A stretch of DNA of 64,000 bases, taken from positions 3,447,001 to 3,511,000 of the forward strand of contig NZ_AP025667.1 of NCBI RefSeq assembly GCF_022846655.1, given 5' to 3'. This stretch comes from Streptomyces seoulensis (GTDB lineage: Bacteria; Actinomycetota; Actinomycetes; Streptomycetales; Streptomycetaceae). The notes under the pieces were generated by a model that searched no databases, was not told where the DNA came from, and saw only the letters and a list, made by a program, of their open reading frames with translations. The translations under genes were made by a program, and so were the position numbers. Shown one piece after another: positions 31,425 to 40,944 of this stretch (position 1 is its first letter; each line of letters starts with the position of its first letter).

Positions 31425-34187
31425 TCAGGGCGTCCGGAGATCTTCGGCGGCGAGCCGTCGTACCGCGTCCTCGTGCCGCTTGCGGTGGTCCGCCCGCCCG
31501 CTGACCCGCAGCAGGGCCTCCAGGGCCCGTACCGCTCCCTCGTCGTATCCCGTGGACTCCGCCTCGTCGGCGGCGCGTTCCAGGAGGCGTATGGCCTCGG
31601 TCTCCTCGCCGAGGGCGAGGTGGGCCTCGCCGCAGACGGTGTGGAGGAGGGAGGTGCGGGCCGCTTCCTCGTGTTCGGGGCCGAGGTCCAGGGCCGTGCG
31701 GGCGACGCGGAGGGCCTCCTCGGGGTGACCGGTGCTCAGGTGGATGCGGGACAGGTGCAGCAGCGCGAGCATCTCGGTGTGGGTGCCGCCTTCCGCGCGG
31801 GCCAGGGTGGCGGCGTGGGCGCAGTTGGCCAGGGCGGCGTCCGATCCGCCCTGCGCGGCCTGGACCAGGGCGAGGTTGATCAGGGCGGTGGCCTCGCCGA
31901 GGCGGTCGCCGCAGCGGCGGGCCAGGGCGGGTGAGGGTTCCAGGAGGGTGACGGCGTCCGCGAGCCGGCCCTCCTCGCTCAGCACCCAGCCCAGGAGGGT
32001 GCGGACGCGGGACTCGGCGTAGGGGTCCGCCACGGCCTGCGCGCATTCCAGGGCGGTGTGCAGCAGCGGCGACCAGTTGTCCCGTGAGCGCCACACCACC
32101 TGCGGCCACTGGAGCAGGATGATCCGCCAGGCCCGGTCGTCCAGGCCGGCGGCCCGTGCGGCGGTGGCGGCGCGGGCCAGGTCCTCGCGTTCGGCGGCCA
32201 GCCAGCCCATCGCCTCCGCGCGGTCCGCGAAGTCGCGTACGGCGGCCGGGCGCCGGAAGTCCGCCGGCAGCGCGAAGCAGGGTTCGCCGCCGGGCTGGGC
32301 GGTTTCGGCGGCGGCCAGCGCGGTGGCGATGTAGTGGTCGAGGACGCCCGTGAGTGCCTCGGGGCCGGCGGCCGGGTCGAGGCCGCGCGCGTAGAGCCGT
32401 ACGAGGTCGTGCAGTTCCCAGCGGCCGGGCGCGGTCTCGGTGACGAGGTGGGCGGCGCCGAGCCGTTCGAGGGCGCCTCCTGCGGTCAGCGGGTCGGTGC
32501 CGGAGAGGGCGGCGGCGGTGTACGGGTCGAAGTGGGTGCCGGGGTGGTGGCCGAGCCGGCCGAAGTGGTGCGCGGCCTCGCCGGGGAGCTGCTGGACGGT
32601 CAGGCGCAGGGCGGCCGGGACGCCGGTGTCGTCGACGGCGAGGTGGGCGAGCCGGCCGCGTTCGTCGGCGAGTTCGTCCGCGAGGTGGGCGAGGGACCAC
32701 CGGGGGCGTCCGGCGAGCCGGGCCGCGGTCACCCGCAGGGCGAGCGGGAGGCCGCCGCAGAGTTCGGCGAGCCTGCGGGCGGCGACCGGTTCACCCAGGA
32801 CGCGTTCCTCGCCGAGGACGCCCGCGAGGAGTGCCGTGCCGTCCTGCGCGTCGAGCGTGCCGAGCGGTACGGGCCGGGCCGCGTCGGAGGCGATGAGCCC
32901 CTCCAGGCGGTGGCGGCTGGTGACCACGGTGACGCAGTCGGCGCCACCGGGCAGCAGGGCGCGGACGGTGGCGGAGTCGCGCGCGTTGTCGAGGACGACC
33001 AGCAGCCGGAGCCGGTCGGTGAGGCTACGGAACAGGGCGGCGGCGGCAGCGGCCGACTCCGGTATCCGGCGCGGCGGCACGCCGAGGGCGAGCAGGAACT
33101 CACGCAGCACCTCCGTCACGGACGGCTCACCAGTGTCGCTGAAACCGTGCAGGTCGGCGAAGAGCCGTCCGTCGGGGAAGGCGTCGGCGCCGCGGTGGGC
33201 CCACCACAGCGCGAGGGCGGTCTTGCCGACCCCGGCGGGCCCGGTCACCAGGCACACCGGCGCCTCTCCGGCGGCGGCCCGGCCGAGCGCGGCGAGTTCC
33301 GGGCCTCGCCCGTGGAAACCGCGGGGTGCGCGGGGCAGGAGGTCGGCGGGGTGCGCCTCGGCGGGGACGAGGGCGGGGCGCGGTGGCACGGGCGACCGGG
33401 GCGGTTCGGCCTCGGCACTCGGATGCGGGGCCGGCAGCTCGGGTACGGGGTCCCCGCGCAGGATCAGCCCGTAGGCGTCGGCGAGTTCGCGTCCGGGGTC
33501 GATGCCGAGTTCGTCCGCGAGGAGTCTGCGGGTGCGGTGGAACCACTCCAGGGCCTCCGACTGGCGGCCCGCCTGGTAGAGGGCGGTCATCAGCGCGGCG
33601 GACAGCGACTCGCGCAGCGGGTGGGCGACGGCTTCGGTGCGCAGTACGGCGGCCGCCCGATGGTGCTCGCCCAACCGGCCGTACGCTCGGGCCAGTTGCT
33701 CGACGGCGGAGAGCCTGGACTCCTCCAGGGAGTGCGCGGCGGCCTGGAGGGGCGGTCCGGCGAAGGCTCCGCCGAGCGCGGGGCCGCGCCACAGGGCGAG
33801 GGCGTCGCCGAGCATGAGGACGGTGTCGGCGGGGTCGCGCTGTTCGCGGGCGAGGGTGAGCAGTTCCTCGAACCGCTGGGCGTCGAGCAGGGTTTCCGGC
33901 AGCCGCAGCGCGTAGGCGTCCCCGGCGGTGAGGAGTTCCACGCCGTACGCCTCCGCGTCGCCCTCGGCGAGCAGGGCGCGCAGCCGGGACACATGGCCCT
34001 GGATGACACCGCGCGCCTGGCTCGGGGGCTCGTCGTCCCACAGACAGGCGGTCAACCGGCCGATCGGCACGGGGGTGTTGGCCGAGAGCAGCAGCGCCGC
34101 GAGCAGGCTGCGGCGCTTGGCGGGGCCGAGCGGCAGTGGTCCCCGGCGGGTGTCGACGGAGACGGTGCCGAGCAGCCGGAACTCCAA
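31425..34187 (-). CDS. AfsR-type SARP regulator (wHTH-BTAD-NB-ARC-TPR)
   Basis: 920 aa from TTG 34187, chosen because GGAAGGA lies 8 nt upstream and the protein then starts LEFRLLGTVSV as SARPs do. A TTG 45 nt further up is also in frame. The OmpR-type winged helix (RRSLLAALLLSANTPVPIGR) spans about 1-90 and the BTAD about 95-245. The NB-ARC has Walker A GPAGVGKTALAL at about 320, Walker B LRLLVVLDNAR at about 405, and GLPLALRV. TPR repeats run from about 640 to the end. It is an ATP-dependent activator of unknown targets. The 11-bp repeats just downstream suggest the lipoprotein is one of them. Confidence 0.9.
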   Translation of the reverse strand: MEFRLLGTVSVDTRRGPLPLGPAKRRSLLAALLLSANTPVPIGRLTACLWDDEPPSQARGVIQGHVSRLRALLAEGDAEAYGVELLTAGDAYALRLPETLLDAQRFEELLTLAREQRDPADTVLMLGDALALWRGPALGGAFAGPPLQAAAHSLEESRLSAVEQLARAYGRLGEHHRAAAVLRTEAVAHPLRESLSAALMTALYQAGRQSEALEWFHRTRRLLADELGIDPGRELADAYGLILRGDPVPELPAPHPSAEAEPPRSPVPPRPALVPAEAHPADLLPRAPRGFHGRGPELAALGRAAAGEAPVCLVTGPAGVGKTALALWWAHRGADAFPDGRLFADLHGFSDTGEPSVTEVLREFLLALGVPPRRIPESAAAAAALFRSLTDRLRLLVVLDNARDSATVRALLPGGADCVTVVTSRHRLEGLIASDAARPVPLGTLDAQDGTALLAGVLGEERVLGEPVAARRLAELCGGLPLALRVTAARLAGRPRWSLAHLADELADERGRLAHLAVDDTGVPAALRLTVQQLPGEAAHHFGRLGHHPGTHFDPYTAAALSGTDPLTAGGALERLGAAHLVTETAPGRWELHDLVRLYARGLDPAAGPEALTGVLDHYIATALAAAETAQPGGEPCFALPADFRRPAAVRDFADRAEAMGWLAAEREDLARAATAARAAGLDDRAWRIILLQWPQVVWRSRDNWSPLLHTALECAQAVADPYAESRVRTLLGWVLSEEGRLADAVTLLEPSPALARRCGDRLGEATALINLALVQAAQGGSDAALANCAHAATLARAEGGTHTEMLALLHLSRIHLSTGHPEEALRVARTALDLGPEHEEAARTSLLHTVCGEAHLALGEETEAIRLLERAADEAESTGYDEGAVRALEALLRVSGRADHRKRHEDAVRRLAAEDLRTP

Positions 34188-34315
34188 GGGAGGGTCCTTC
34201 CGAGGGCGGCCACGGGCGGCCGGTAGAGGCAAAACAGCAGCATATCGGGGGGTTGTCGGTCATCCGGCGGGGGTTTCGTCCGCCCTCGCGCCATGCCTTG
34301 CGTACGCTGCTGACC

Positions 34316-35272
34316 GTGCCTTCCTCCCGCCGTCGCCGTGTCGCCGTTCTCGTCCTGGAGGGCGCGAAGCCGCTCGATGTGGGGATTCCGGCGCAGGTGT
34401 TCACGACCCGCGCGAGCATGCCGTACGAGGTGCGGGTGTGCGGGGCCACTCCGGGTCTGGTGGCGGGCGGCGACGGCCTGTCGTACCACGTGGCGTACGG
34501 CCTGGCCGCGTTGGAGTGGGCCGACGTGGTGTTCGTGCCCGGCTACCGGTTCCCGGACCGGGAGGACCCGCCGGAGCCGGTGGTGGCGGCGCTGGTCGGC
34601 GCGCACGAGCGGGGTGCGCGGCTCGCGGCGATCTCCACGGGGGCGTTCGCGCTGGCGGCCACCGGGCTGCTGGACGGCAGGCGGGCCACCACGCACTGGC
34701 ACTACACGCGCGCCCTGGCGGCCCGGTACCCGCTGGTCCGGGTGGACGAGAACGTGCTGTTCGTGGACGAGGGCAGTGTGCTGACGTCGGCCGGGGCGGC
34801 CTCCGGCATCGACCTGTGCCTGCACATGCTGCGCGGCGAGCTGGGGGTGGCCGCGTCCAACCACGCGGCCCGGCGCCTGGTCGCGGCTCCCTATCGCAGC
34901 GGGGGCCAGGCGCAGTACGTGCCGCGCAGTGTGCCCGAGCCGCTGGGCGAGCGGTTCGCGGCGACCCGCGAGTGGGCGCTGCACCGGCTCGGTGAGCCGC
35001 TGAGCCTTCAGGTGCTGGCCCGGCACGCGGCGGTGTCGCCGCGTACGTTCTCCCGGCGGTTCGCCGAGGACACCGGGTACACGCCGATGCAGTGGGTGAC
35101 GCGGGCCCGGGTGGACCTGGCGCGCGAGCTGCTGGAGCGCTCGGAGCGGAGCGTGGAGAGAATCGCCGAGGATGTCGGACTCGGCACCGGCACCAATCTC
35201 CGGCTGCACTTCCAGCGCGTCCTCGGCACCACGCCGAGCGACTACCGGCGCACCTTCGCCAGGGGCGAGTAG
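34316..35272 (+). CDS. GlxA-type AraC-family transcriptional regulator
   Basis: 318 aa. An N-terminal DJ-1/PfpI-like domain (VAVLVLEGAKPLDVGIPAQV, later AISTGAFALAATGLLDGRRA and THWHYTR) is followed by a C-terminal AraC double helix-turn-helix. The latter includes LSLQVLARHAAVSPRTFSRR and GYTPMQWVTRARVDLARELL. The amidase cysteine position in STGAF is not Cys, so the front domain is a sensor. GTG 34316 lacks a Shine-Dalgarno. TACGCT 7 nt upstream looks like a -10 box, so the mRNA may be leaderless. It diverges from the SARP gene. Confidence 0.9.
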   Translation: MPSSRRRRVAVLVLEGAKPLDVGIPAQVFTTRASMPYEVRVCGATPGLVAGGDGLSYHVAYGLAALEWADVVFVPGYRFPDREDPPEPVVAALVGAHERGARLAAISTGAFALAATGLLDGRRATTHWHYTRALAARYPLVRVDENVLFVDEGSVLTSAGAASGIDLCLHMLRGELGVAASNHAARRLVAAPYRSGGQAQYVPRSVPEPLGERFAATREWALHRLGEPLSLQVLARHAAVSPRTFSRRFAEDTGYTPMQWVTRARVDLARELLERSERSVERIAEDVGLGTGTNLRLHFQRVLGTTPSDYRRTFARGE

Positions 35273-35366
35273 CCCTGGCGCGATCCTTGTGAACCCTGGC
35301 GCTCCTGCCACTGCCACGCGCGGGCGCCGCCCGCGAACCTGATGGCGAACGGAAGGGACACCATTC

Positions 35367-36362
35367 ATGACGCGCATCGCCATCAACGGATTCGGCCGCA
35401 TCGGACGCAACGTGCTGCGAGCCCTGCTCGAACGCGACAGCGACCTCGAGGTCGTCGCGGTGAACGACCTCACCGAACCCGCGGGGCTGGCCCGGCTGCT
35501 GGCCTTCGACTCGACGGCCGGGCGGCTCGGCCGTCCGGTGGAGGTGGACGGCGACACCCTCGTGGTGGACGGCCGCCGCATCAAGGTCCTCGCCGAGCGC
35601 GAGCCCGCGCAACTGCCCTGGGCCGAGCTGGACGTCGACATCGTGCTGGAGGCGACCGGCCGCTTCACCTCGGCCAAGGCCGCGCGCGCCCACCTGCACG
35701 CGGGCGCGAAGCGGGTGCTGGTCAGCGCTCCCTCGGACGGCGCCGACGTGACGCTGGCGTACGGGGTCAACAGCGACACCTACGACCCGGCCCTGCACAC
35801 GATCGTGTCGAACGCCTCCTGCACGACCAACGCGCTGGCCCCGCTGGCCGCCGTGCTGGACGAACTCGCGGGCATCGAGCACGGGTTCATGACGACCGTG
35901 CACGCCTACACCCAGGAGCAGAACCTCCAGGACGGCCCGCACCGCGACCCCCGCCGGGCCCGCGCGGCCGGCGTGAACATCGTGCCGACGACCACGGGCG
36001 CGGCCAAGGCGATCGGCCAGGTCCTGCCGAACCTCGACGGCAAGCTGTCCGGCGACTCGATCCGGGTGCCGGTGCCGGTCGGCTCGATCGTCGAGCTGAA
36101 CACCACGGTCGCCCGCGACGTCACCCGCGAGGAGGTGCTCGCCGCGTACCGCACGGCCGCCGAGGGCCCCCTCGCCGGAGTCCTGGAGTACTCCGAGGAC
36201 CCCCTGGTCTCCTCGGACATCGTCGGCAACCCGGCCTCCTCGATCTTCGACTCCGCCCTCACCCGCGTCGACGGCCGCCACGTCAAGGTGGTCGCCTGGT
36301 ACGACAACGAGTGGGGCTTCTCCAACCGCGTGATCGACACGCTGGAGCTGCTCGCCGCCTGA
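35367..36362 (+). CDS. gap: Glyceraldehyde-3-phosphate dehydrogenase, type I
   Basis: 331 aa, the usual length. INGFGRIGRNVLRALLERD is the NAD-binding start, SNASCTTNALAP at about 149-160 holds the catalytic Cys, and the adjacent HAYTQEQNLQDGPH the catalytic His. WYDNEWGFSNRVIDTLELLA closes the protein. It catalyses glyceraldehyde-3-phosphate oxidation in glycolysis. It stands alone, so it may be one of several gap copies in the genome. The ATG follows GGAAGGGACACC. Confidence 0.95.
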   Translation: MTRIAINGFGRIGRNVLRALLERDSDLEVVAVNDLTEPAGLARLLAFDSTAGRLGRPVEVDGDTLVVDGRRIKVLAEREPAQLPWAELDVDIVLEATGRFTSAKAARAHLHAGAKRVLVSAPSDGADVTLAYGVNSDTYDPALHTIVSNASCTTNALAPLAAVLDELAGIEHGFMTTVHAYTQEQNLQDGPHRDPRRARAAGVNIVPTTTGAAKAIGQVLPNLDGKLSGDSIRVPVPVGSIVELNTTVARDVTREEVLAAYRTAAEGPLAGVLEYSEDPLVSSDIVGNPASSIFDSALTRVDGRHVKVVAWYDNEWGFSNRVIDTLELLAA

Positions 36363-36387
36363 CGCGACGGCACCCGGCCGGCCCCTT

Positions 36388-37806
36388 TCAGGCCGCGCCG
36401 AGGTGCCGCAGGGCGGAGGCCGCCGCTCCCGCCCCGCACATCCCGTGCGCTCCGGGCCCCGGTGGGGTGGCCGCCGAGCAGAGGAAGACGCCTGGCAGGC
36501 CGGTGGTGTAGGGGTCGAGGGCGGGACGGGGGCCCAGGACGAGCTGGCGCACCGTCTTGGCGCCGGTGAGGATGTCACCCCCGGCGAAGTTGGCGTTGGC
36601 GGCGGCGAAGTCGGCCGGGGCGGTGGCGCCGAGGCCCACGATCCGCTCGCGGGCGCCGGGGGCGAACCGTTCGATCTGCCGCAGGATCGCCTCCGTGGCG
36701 TCCCCGGTGTAGCCGTTCGGGACATGGGCGTAGGCCCAGACCGGGTGCACGTCGCCGACCGAGCGGCCGGGGTCGGCCAGGTACTGCTGGCCGACCAGGA
36801 CGAACGGCCGCTCCGGCATGCGTCCGGCCGTCACGTCCCGCTCGCCCCGCGCGATCTCGTCGATGGTGCCGCCCAGGTGCACGGTCCCGGAGTGCCGGGC
36901 GCGGTCGTGGGTCCAGGGGATGCCGCCCTCGACCGCCAGGTCGATCTTGAAGGCGCCGGGGCCCCGGCGGAAACGCCGGTAGGCGGACCGGGTACGGGCG
37001 GGCAGCCGGTCGCCGTAGATGGCGGCCACCTGGCCGGGGTCGAGGTCGAGCAGGGTCACGTCGGCGGCCGGGATCTGCCGGTGGTCGGTGATCCGGACGC
37101 CCGTCCGAACGGTCCCGCCGTACTCGCGCAGCGCCTTCTCCAGCGCGCCGGCGATGGACTGCGAGCCGCCTTCGGCGACGGCCCACCCCGCCGCGTGCCC
37201 GGCGACCAGGATGCCGAGGCCGATGGCCGAGGTGAGCGGACGGCCGAGCGGGCGGAAGGCGTGGGCGGCGATCCCGGCCCACAGTCCACGCGTCTGAGGA
37301 TTGCGGAAGAGCCGGGCCATGGCGGTGGCCGGCAGGGTGGTCGGCAGCCCGAACCGGGCGAGCAGCAGCGGGTGCGAGGGGATGCGCAGCAGCGGGCCCA
37401 TCGTGTCCGCGGCCAGCGCGTCCCAGTGCCGTACCGAGGGCTCGACGAGCGCCCGGTAGCGGTCCCCGTCTACGCCGAGGAGACGGGCGGTCTCCGTGAC
37501 GGAGCGCATCAGCACGCCGGCCGTGCCGTCGTCGAGGGGGTGTACGCAGTCGATGTCGGGCAGGCGCCAGCGCAGGCCGTGCCTCTCCAGCTCCAGTTCG
37601 CGCAGGGCCGGTGAGGTGACGGCCATGGGGTGGATGGCGGAGCAGTGGTCGTGCAGCAGGCCGGGCAGCAGCGCCTCGTAGCTGCGGGTGCCCCCGCCGA
37701 CCTCGTCGGCGGCCTCCAGGAGCGTGACGTCGAGGCCCGCCTTGGCGAGGAGGGCCGCGGCGGCGAGCCCGTTGGGCCCGCCGCCGACCACGACGGCCGA
37801 GGTCAT
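36388..37806 (-). CDS. Phytoene-desaturase-like FAD oxidoreductase
   Basis: 472 aa. It starts with the FAD-binding VVVGGGPNGLAAAALLAKAG and EAADEVGGGTRS. The C-terminal FAD motif is LPGVFLCSAATPPGPGAHGM, and GMCGAGAAASALRHLG ends the protein. This subgroup (NAD(P)/FAD-dependent, CrtI-like) is widespread in actinobacteria outside carotenoid clusters, and no crt gene is near. The start ATG lies in a 4-nt overlap with the upstream DUF3556 gene. The two are thus a coupled pair, perhaps acting on a membrane lipid or isoprenoid. Substrate unknown. Confidence 0.85.
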   Translation of the reverse strand: MTSAVVVGGGPNGLAAAALLAKAGLDVTLLEAADEVGGGTRSYEALLPGLLHDHCSAIHPMAVTSPALRELELERHGLRWRLPDIDCVHPLDDGTAGVLMRSVTETARLLGVDGDRYRALVEPSVRHWDALAADTMGPLLRIPSHPLLLARFGLPTTLPATAMARLFRNPQTRGLWAGIAAHAFRPLGRPLTSAIGLGILVAGHAAGWAVAEGGSQSIAGALEKALREYGGTVRTGVRITDHRQIPAADVTLLDLDPGQVAAIYGDRLPARTRSAYRRFRRGPGAFKIDLAVEGGIPWTHDRARHSGTVHLGGTIDEIARGERDVTAGRMPERPFVLVGQQYLADPGRSVGDVHPVWAYAHVPNGYTGDATEAILRQIERFAPGARERIVGLGATAPADFAAANANFAGGDILTGAKTVRQLVLGPRPALDPYTTGLPGVFLCSAATPPGPGAHGMCGAGAAASALRHLGAA

Positions 37807-39551
37807 GAGGTGCTGTCCAGCGGGCGCGGCTCGGCCGCCGGACGCGCGGACCGTACGTCGTACACCGGGTAGTCGGCCCCGTCGGTGGGCCACGGCTGAC
37901 GGGTCAGCATGTCGCGCACCGCGACATGGCCGCTCTCCAGCAGGCCCAGGGCCGCGTCGTGGATCTCATAGGACTGAGTCTGCCGGTGAAGGGGCTGCCC
38001 CTCCAAACAGATCACCCGCACCTCGCCGGGCGCGAAGGCGCAGCGGGTCTGTACGGCGCGCAGCAGTTGGTCGTCGTGGAGGTGGCCCTCGCCGAAGTTC
38101 CAGCCGATGGCGAAGCCCGCGATCAGCTCGCCCTCCACCACGGTGACCCCGTCCTGGTCCTGGGTGACGCGCTCCACCAGGCCGTTGAGGGCACGGCCGT
38201 GGGAGTGCATGGACCGCCAGCCCTCCGCCTTGGCGGCGAGCAGCAGGGCGGTGTCGGCGTCGTAGAGGGTCACCATCTGGTGCGGGGCGAGCCGGGCGCT
38301 GGTGGTCAGGCCCGATCCGAGCCGGTCGAGCGCGTCCCCGGTGAACAGCCAGGCGCTGGTGGCCCAGTTGCCCGCGTAGTAGCGCATCGCGGGCAGGAAG
38401 GAGACGAGGTCGGGGCGGAGGTTGCCGAGGAGCGGGAGCAGCACGAGGCTCGGCAGGATCACCGCGAGCAGCCAGGGCGAGTGGAGGTCCCACACCGTGA
38501 GGTCGCCGTGGGCGCCGAAGAGGAAGAAGAGCGAGAAGACGAAGAAGAGGTTCCACTCCAGCGGCACCCCCATGGGGATGGTCGACAGGATGTGCAGGTG
38601 GAAGACGACCATGTAGAGCAGGGCCGCCCAGGTCCACGGGCCGCCGTCGCCGAGGAAGACCAGGTACAGCGGGACGAGGTACTCGGTGGCGGTGCCGACG
38701 TGCGCCAGCAGGAAGGACAGGCGGGAGGGGCGCAGGTCGCGCGGGTGGTCGCGGTAGAAGAGGGGCTTGAGCCGGTTCGGGACCAGGGGGGCGTTGCTCA
38801 TCATGGTGGCGACCACGAAGGGGAAGTGGTGGTTGAGCTTGGAGGTGGCCGCGCCCCACCAGATCGCCAGCATGATCAGCTCGAAGCCGATGAGCATGTC
38901 GCCGTGGGGGAAGAAGAACACCAGCAGCGACAGCCAGTACTGCTCCCCGCGCGCGGCGAGGAAGACGGTCTTGTCGCGCAGCCCCAGCACCGCCACGGTC
39001 ACGATGAGCGGCAGGGCGGCCACCGGGTCGAGCAGGCCCCCGTGTCCGGACGAGCCGGGTCGGCCGAGCAGCCAGACGCCGGAGGCGAGTACGGCGGCGT
39101 AGAGCAGCACGTCGGCGAGGGTGCGCCGGTCGCCCCGGGTGAACGGCACCTTGCCGGGCCACGGAGGCAGGCGGACGGTACCGGGGCGCAGCCAGTACAG
39201 GGCGGAGCCGATCGGCGGGAGGAAGCGCGAGGACAGCGGGCCGGAGCCGCAGCCGAGTCCGGTCACCTCCCACAGCAGGGTGAAGACGATCAGCTTCTGG
39301 TAGACGATCGGCTCGGACCACCAGGACGCCACCTCGGTGACCGGTCCGAGGCCCGGCGTCAGCGAGATCACCAGCGCCGCGCCGCCGGCGTAGAGCGCGC
39401 ACTTGACGACGTAGAACAGGTACACCGCCGCCGGGCTGCCGAAGCCGTGCTCGACCCAGTGCCGGGTCAGGGCCTCCAGCCGGTCGCGGCGGGACAGGGC
39501 GCGGTAGGTTCCGGCGTCGACGGGGAGCAGCCGGGGTTTCATGAAGCCCAT
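37803..39551 (-). CDS. DUF3556 transmembrane protein
   Basis: 582 aa counted from the ATG at 39551 (GAAGG upstream; a longer in-frame start at 39671 is less likely). About nine hydrophobic helices occupy residues 45-420, including YWLSLLVFFFPHGDMLIGFE, LLAHVGTATEYLVPLYLVFL and FHLHILSTIPMGVPLEWNLF with conserved His/Glu. A soluble domain of about 150 residues (LTTSARLAPHQMVTLYDADT, later GWNFGEGHLHDDQLL) follows. This is the DUF3556 family, related in layout to HTTM/vitamin-K-carboxylase-like membrane proteins. It overlaps the FAD oxidoreductase gene by 4 nt. Confidence 0.8.
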   Translation of the reverse strand: MGFMKPRLLPVDAGTYRALSRRDRLEALTRHWVEHGFGSPAAVYLFYVVKCALYAGGAALVISLTPGLGPVTEVASWWSEPIVYQKLIVFTLLWEVTGLGCGSGPLSSRFLPPIGSALYWLRPGTVRLPPWPGKVPFTRGDRRTLADVLLYAAVLASGVWLLGRPGSSGHGGLLDPVAALPLIVTVAVLGLRDKTVFLAARGEQYWLSLLVFFFPHGDMLIGFELIMLAIWWGAATSKLNHHFPFVVATMMSNAPLVPNRLKPLFYRDHPRDLRPSRLSFLLAHVGTATEYLVPLYLVFLGDGGPWTWAALLYMVVFHLHILSTIPMGVPLEWNLFFVFSLFFLFGAHGDLTVWDLHSPWLLAVILPSLVLLPLLGNLRPDLVSFLPAMRYYAGNWATSAWLFTGDALDRLGSGLTTSARLAPHQMVTLYDADTALLLAAKAEGWRSMHSHGRALNGLVERVTQDQDGVTVVEGELIAGFAIGWNFGEGHLHDDQLLRAVQTRCAFAPGEVRVICLEGQPLHRQTQSYEIHDAALGLLESGHVAVRDMLTRQPWPTDGADYPVYDVRSARPAAEPRPLDSTS

Positions 39552-39705
39552 GGGGATCACGCCTTCACTGGGCGGGGGGTGCGGACCCAGGTGAAGGTAG
39601 GGGCGCCCGGAGCACGGCGGCGAGGGCCGCGCGTCACAACATCCGGGGGGCCGTTTGTGCGCCGAGCACACCGGCCCGGCAGTCCGGCACCTCTACAGTG
39701 CGGTC

Positions 39706-40944
39706 ATGCCGACAGAACAGGCCCTGGTCAGCCAGTTGGTCGACCGACTGCGCGGGACGAGGGAGGCGATGATCGCCGACCTGGTCCGGCTGACCCTCGT
39801 GCAGATCGACGCCCTCGACCACGATGCCGCCACCCGCTCCCTGCTGGAGGCGAGCCTGAGCGAGAACGTGGTGGCCGGGCTCAACTTCCTCCAGCAGGAC
39901 TTCGACCCGGAGCTGCTGGAGGCCCCGTCCGCGGCCGTGGCGTACGCGCGGGTGCTGGCCCAGCGCGATGTGCCGCTGTCGGCGCTGGTCCGCGCCTACC
40001 GCATCGGCCACTCCCGCGTGCTGGACCACGCCTTCGCCCACCTCGACGCCCTGCCCGCCGAGCACCGGGTGTCGCTCGTCCTCGACGTGGTGCGCCGCTC
40101 GGCGCTGTTCATCGACCAGATCTGCGAGCAGGTGGGCCGCGCCTACGAGCGGGAGCGGGAGCGGTGGGTGGCGAGCCAGGGCGGAGTGCGCCAGCAGTGG
40201 GTGGGCGCGCTGCTCGGCGGCGGCCCGGTGGACCGCGCGGCCGCCGAGCGGGCGCTGCGCTACCCGCTGGACGCGGTGCATGTCGCCTGCACGCTGTGGC
40301 CGGTGGGCGCGATGACGTCGTTCGACCTGGTCACCGCCGTGGACGAGGTGCGCGTCCACGCCATGGCGGTGCTGCGGGCGCGTGCGGCGCTGGTGGTGCC
40401 GACCGACGAGCGCGAGGCCCGGCTGTGGCTGGCCCTGCCCGCCGGGGGCGAGCTGCGGTGGCGGGACGACCTGGCCGCGCCCGGGGGAACGGTGCTGCAC
40501 GCCGCCGTGGGGCGGCCGGGCACCGGCCTGGAGGGCTTCCGGGCGTCGGCCCGGCAGTCCGCCCAGGTCAGGGAGATCCTGGCCACGAAGCTGACCGGGG
40601 CGGTGCCACGCGGCGCCGCCCACTGGGTGCACTACGGCGAGGTCGCGCCGGTCGCGCTGATGGCGGGTGACCTGCCCGCGGTACGGGACTTCGTGACGGG
40701 CACGCTCGGGGAGCTGGCCCGGCGCGACGCGCGCGGCGCCACCCTGCGGGAGACGCTGAGGGTCTTCCTCGCCCATCGCCGCAGCCACGCGGCCGCCGCC
40801 CAGGCGATGAACCTGCACCGCAACTCGGTCCAGTACCGGGTGCGCCAGGCCGCCGCGCTGCTGCCGGACGGTCCGGCGGACGATTTCAACGTGCGGGCCG
40901 CGCTGCTGGCCGCGCACTGGCTCGGGGACGCCGTCCTCAGGTGA
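39706..40944 (+). CDS. PucR/CdaR-type helix-turn-helix regulator
   Basis: 412 aa. An N-terminal helical sensor region (RLRGTREAMIADLVRL, VLAQRDVPLSALVRAYRIGH) is followed by a GGDEF-like central part. A C-terminal PucR HTH reads LRETLRVFLAHRRSHAAAAQ, then AMNLHRNSVQYRVRQAAALL. Such regulators often control the neighbouring genes. The gene is divergent from the DUF3556/FAD pair, which is its likeliest target. No ribosome site precedes the ATG. TACAGT lies 6 nt upstream as a -10-like box, so transcription may start at the ATG. Confidence 0.88.
   Translation: MPTEQALVSQLVDRLRGTREAMIADLVRLTLVQIDALDHDAATRSLLEASLSENVVAGLNFLQQDFDPELLEAPSAAVAYARVLAQRDVPLSALVRAYRIGHSRVLDHAFAHLDALPAEHRVSLVLDVVRRSALFIDQICEQVGRAYERERERWVASQGGVRQQWVGALLGGGPVDRAAAERALRYPLDAVHVACTLWPVGAMTSFDLVTAVDEVRVHAMAVLRARAALVVPTDEREARLWLALPAGGELRWRDDLAAPGGTVLHAAVGRPGTGLEGFRASARQSAQVREILATKLTGAVPRGAAHWVHYGEVAPVALMAGDLPAVRDFVTGTLGELARRDARGATLRETLRVFLAHRRSHAAAAQAMNLHRNSVQYRVRQAAALLPDGPADDFNVRAALLAAHWLGDAVLR

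Noticed and set aside
37926..40670. 914-codon plus-strand ORF opposite the DUF3556 gene
   Set aside because: It is the antisense frame of a well-supported membrane protein continuing into the PucR gene. The translation is Gly/Val/Gln/Arg-rich without any domain, typical for high-GC shadow frames.
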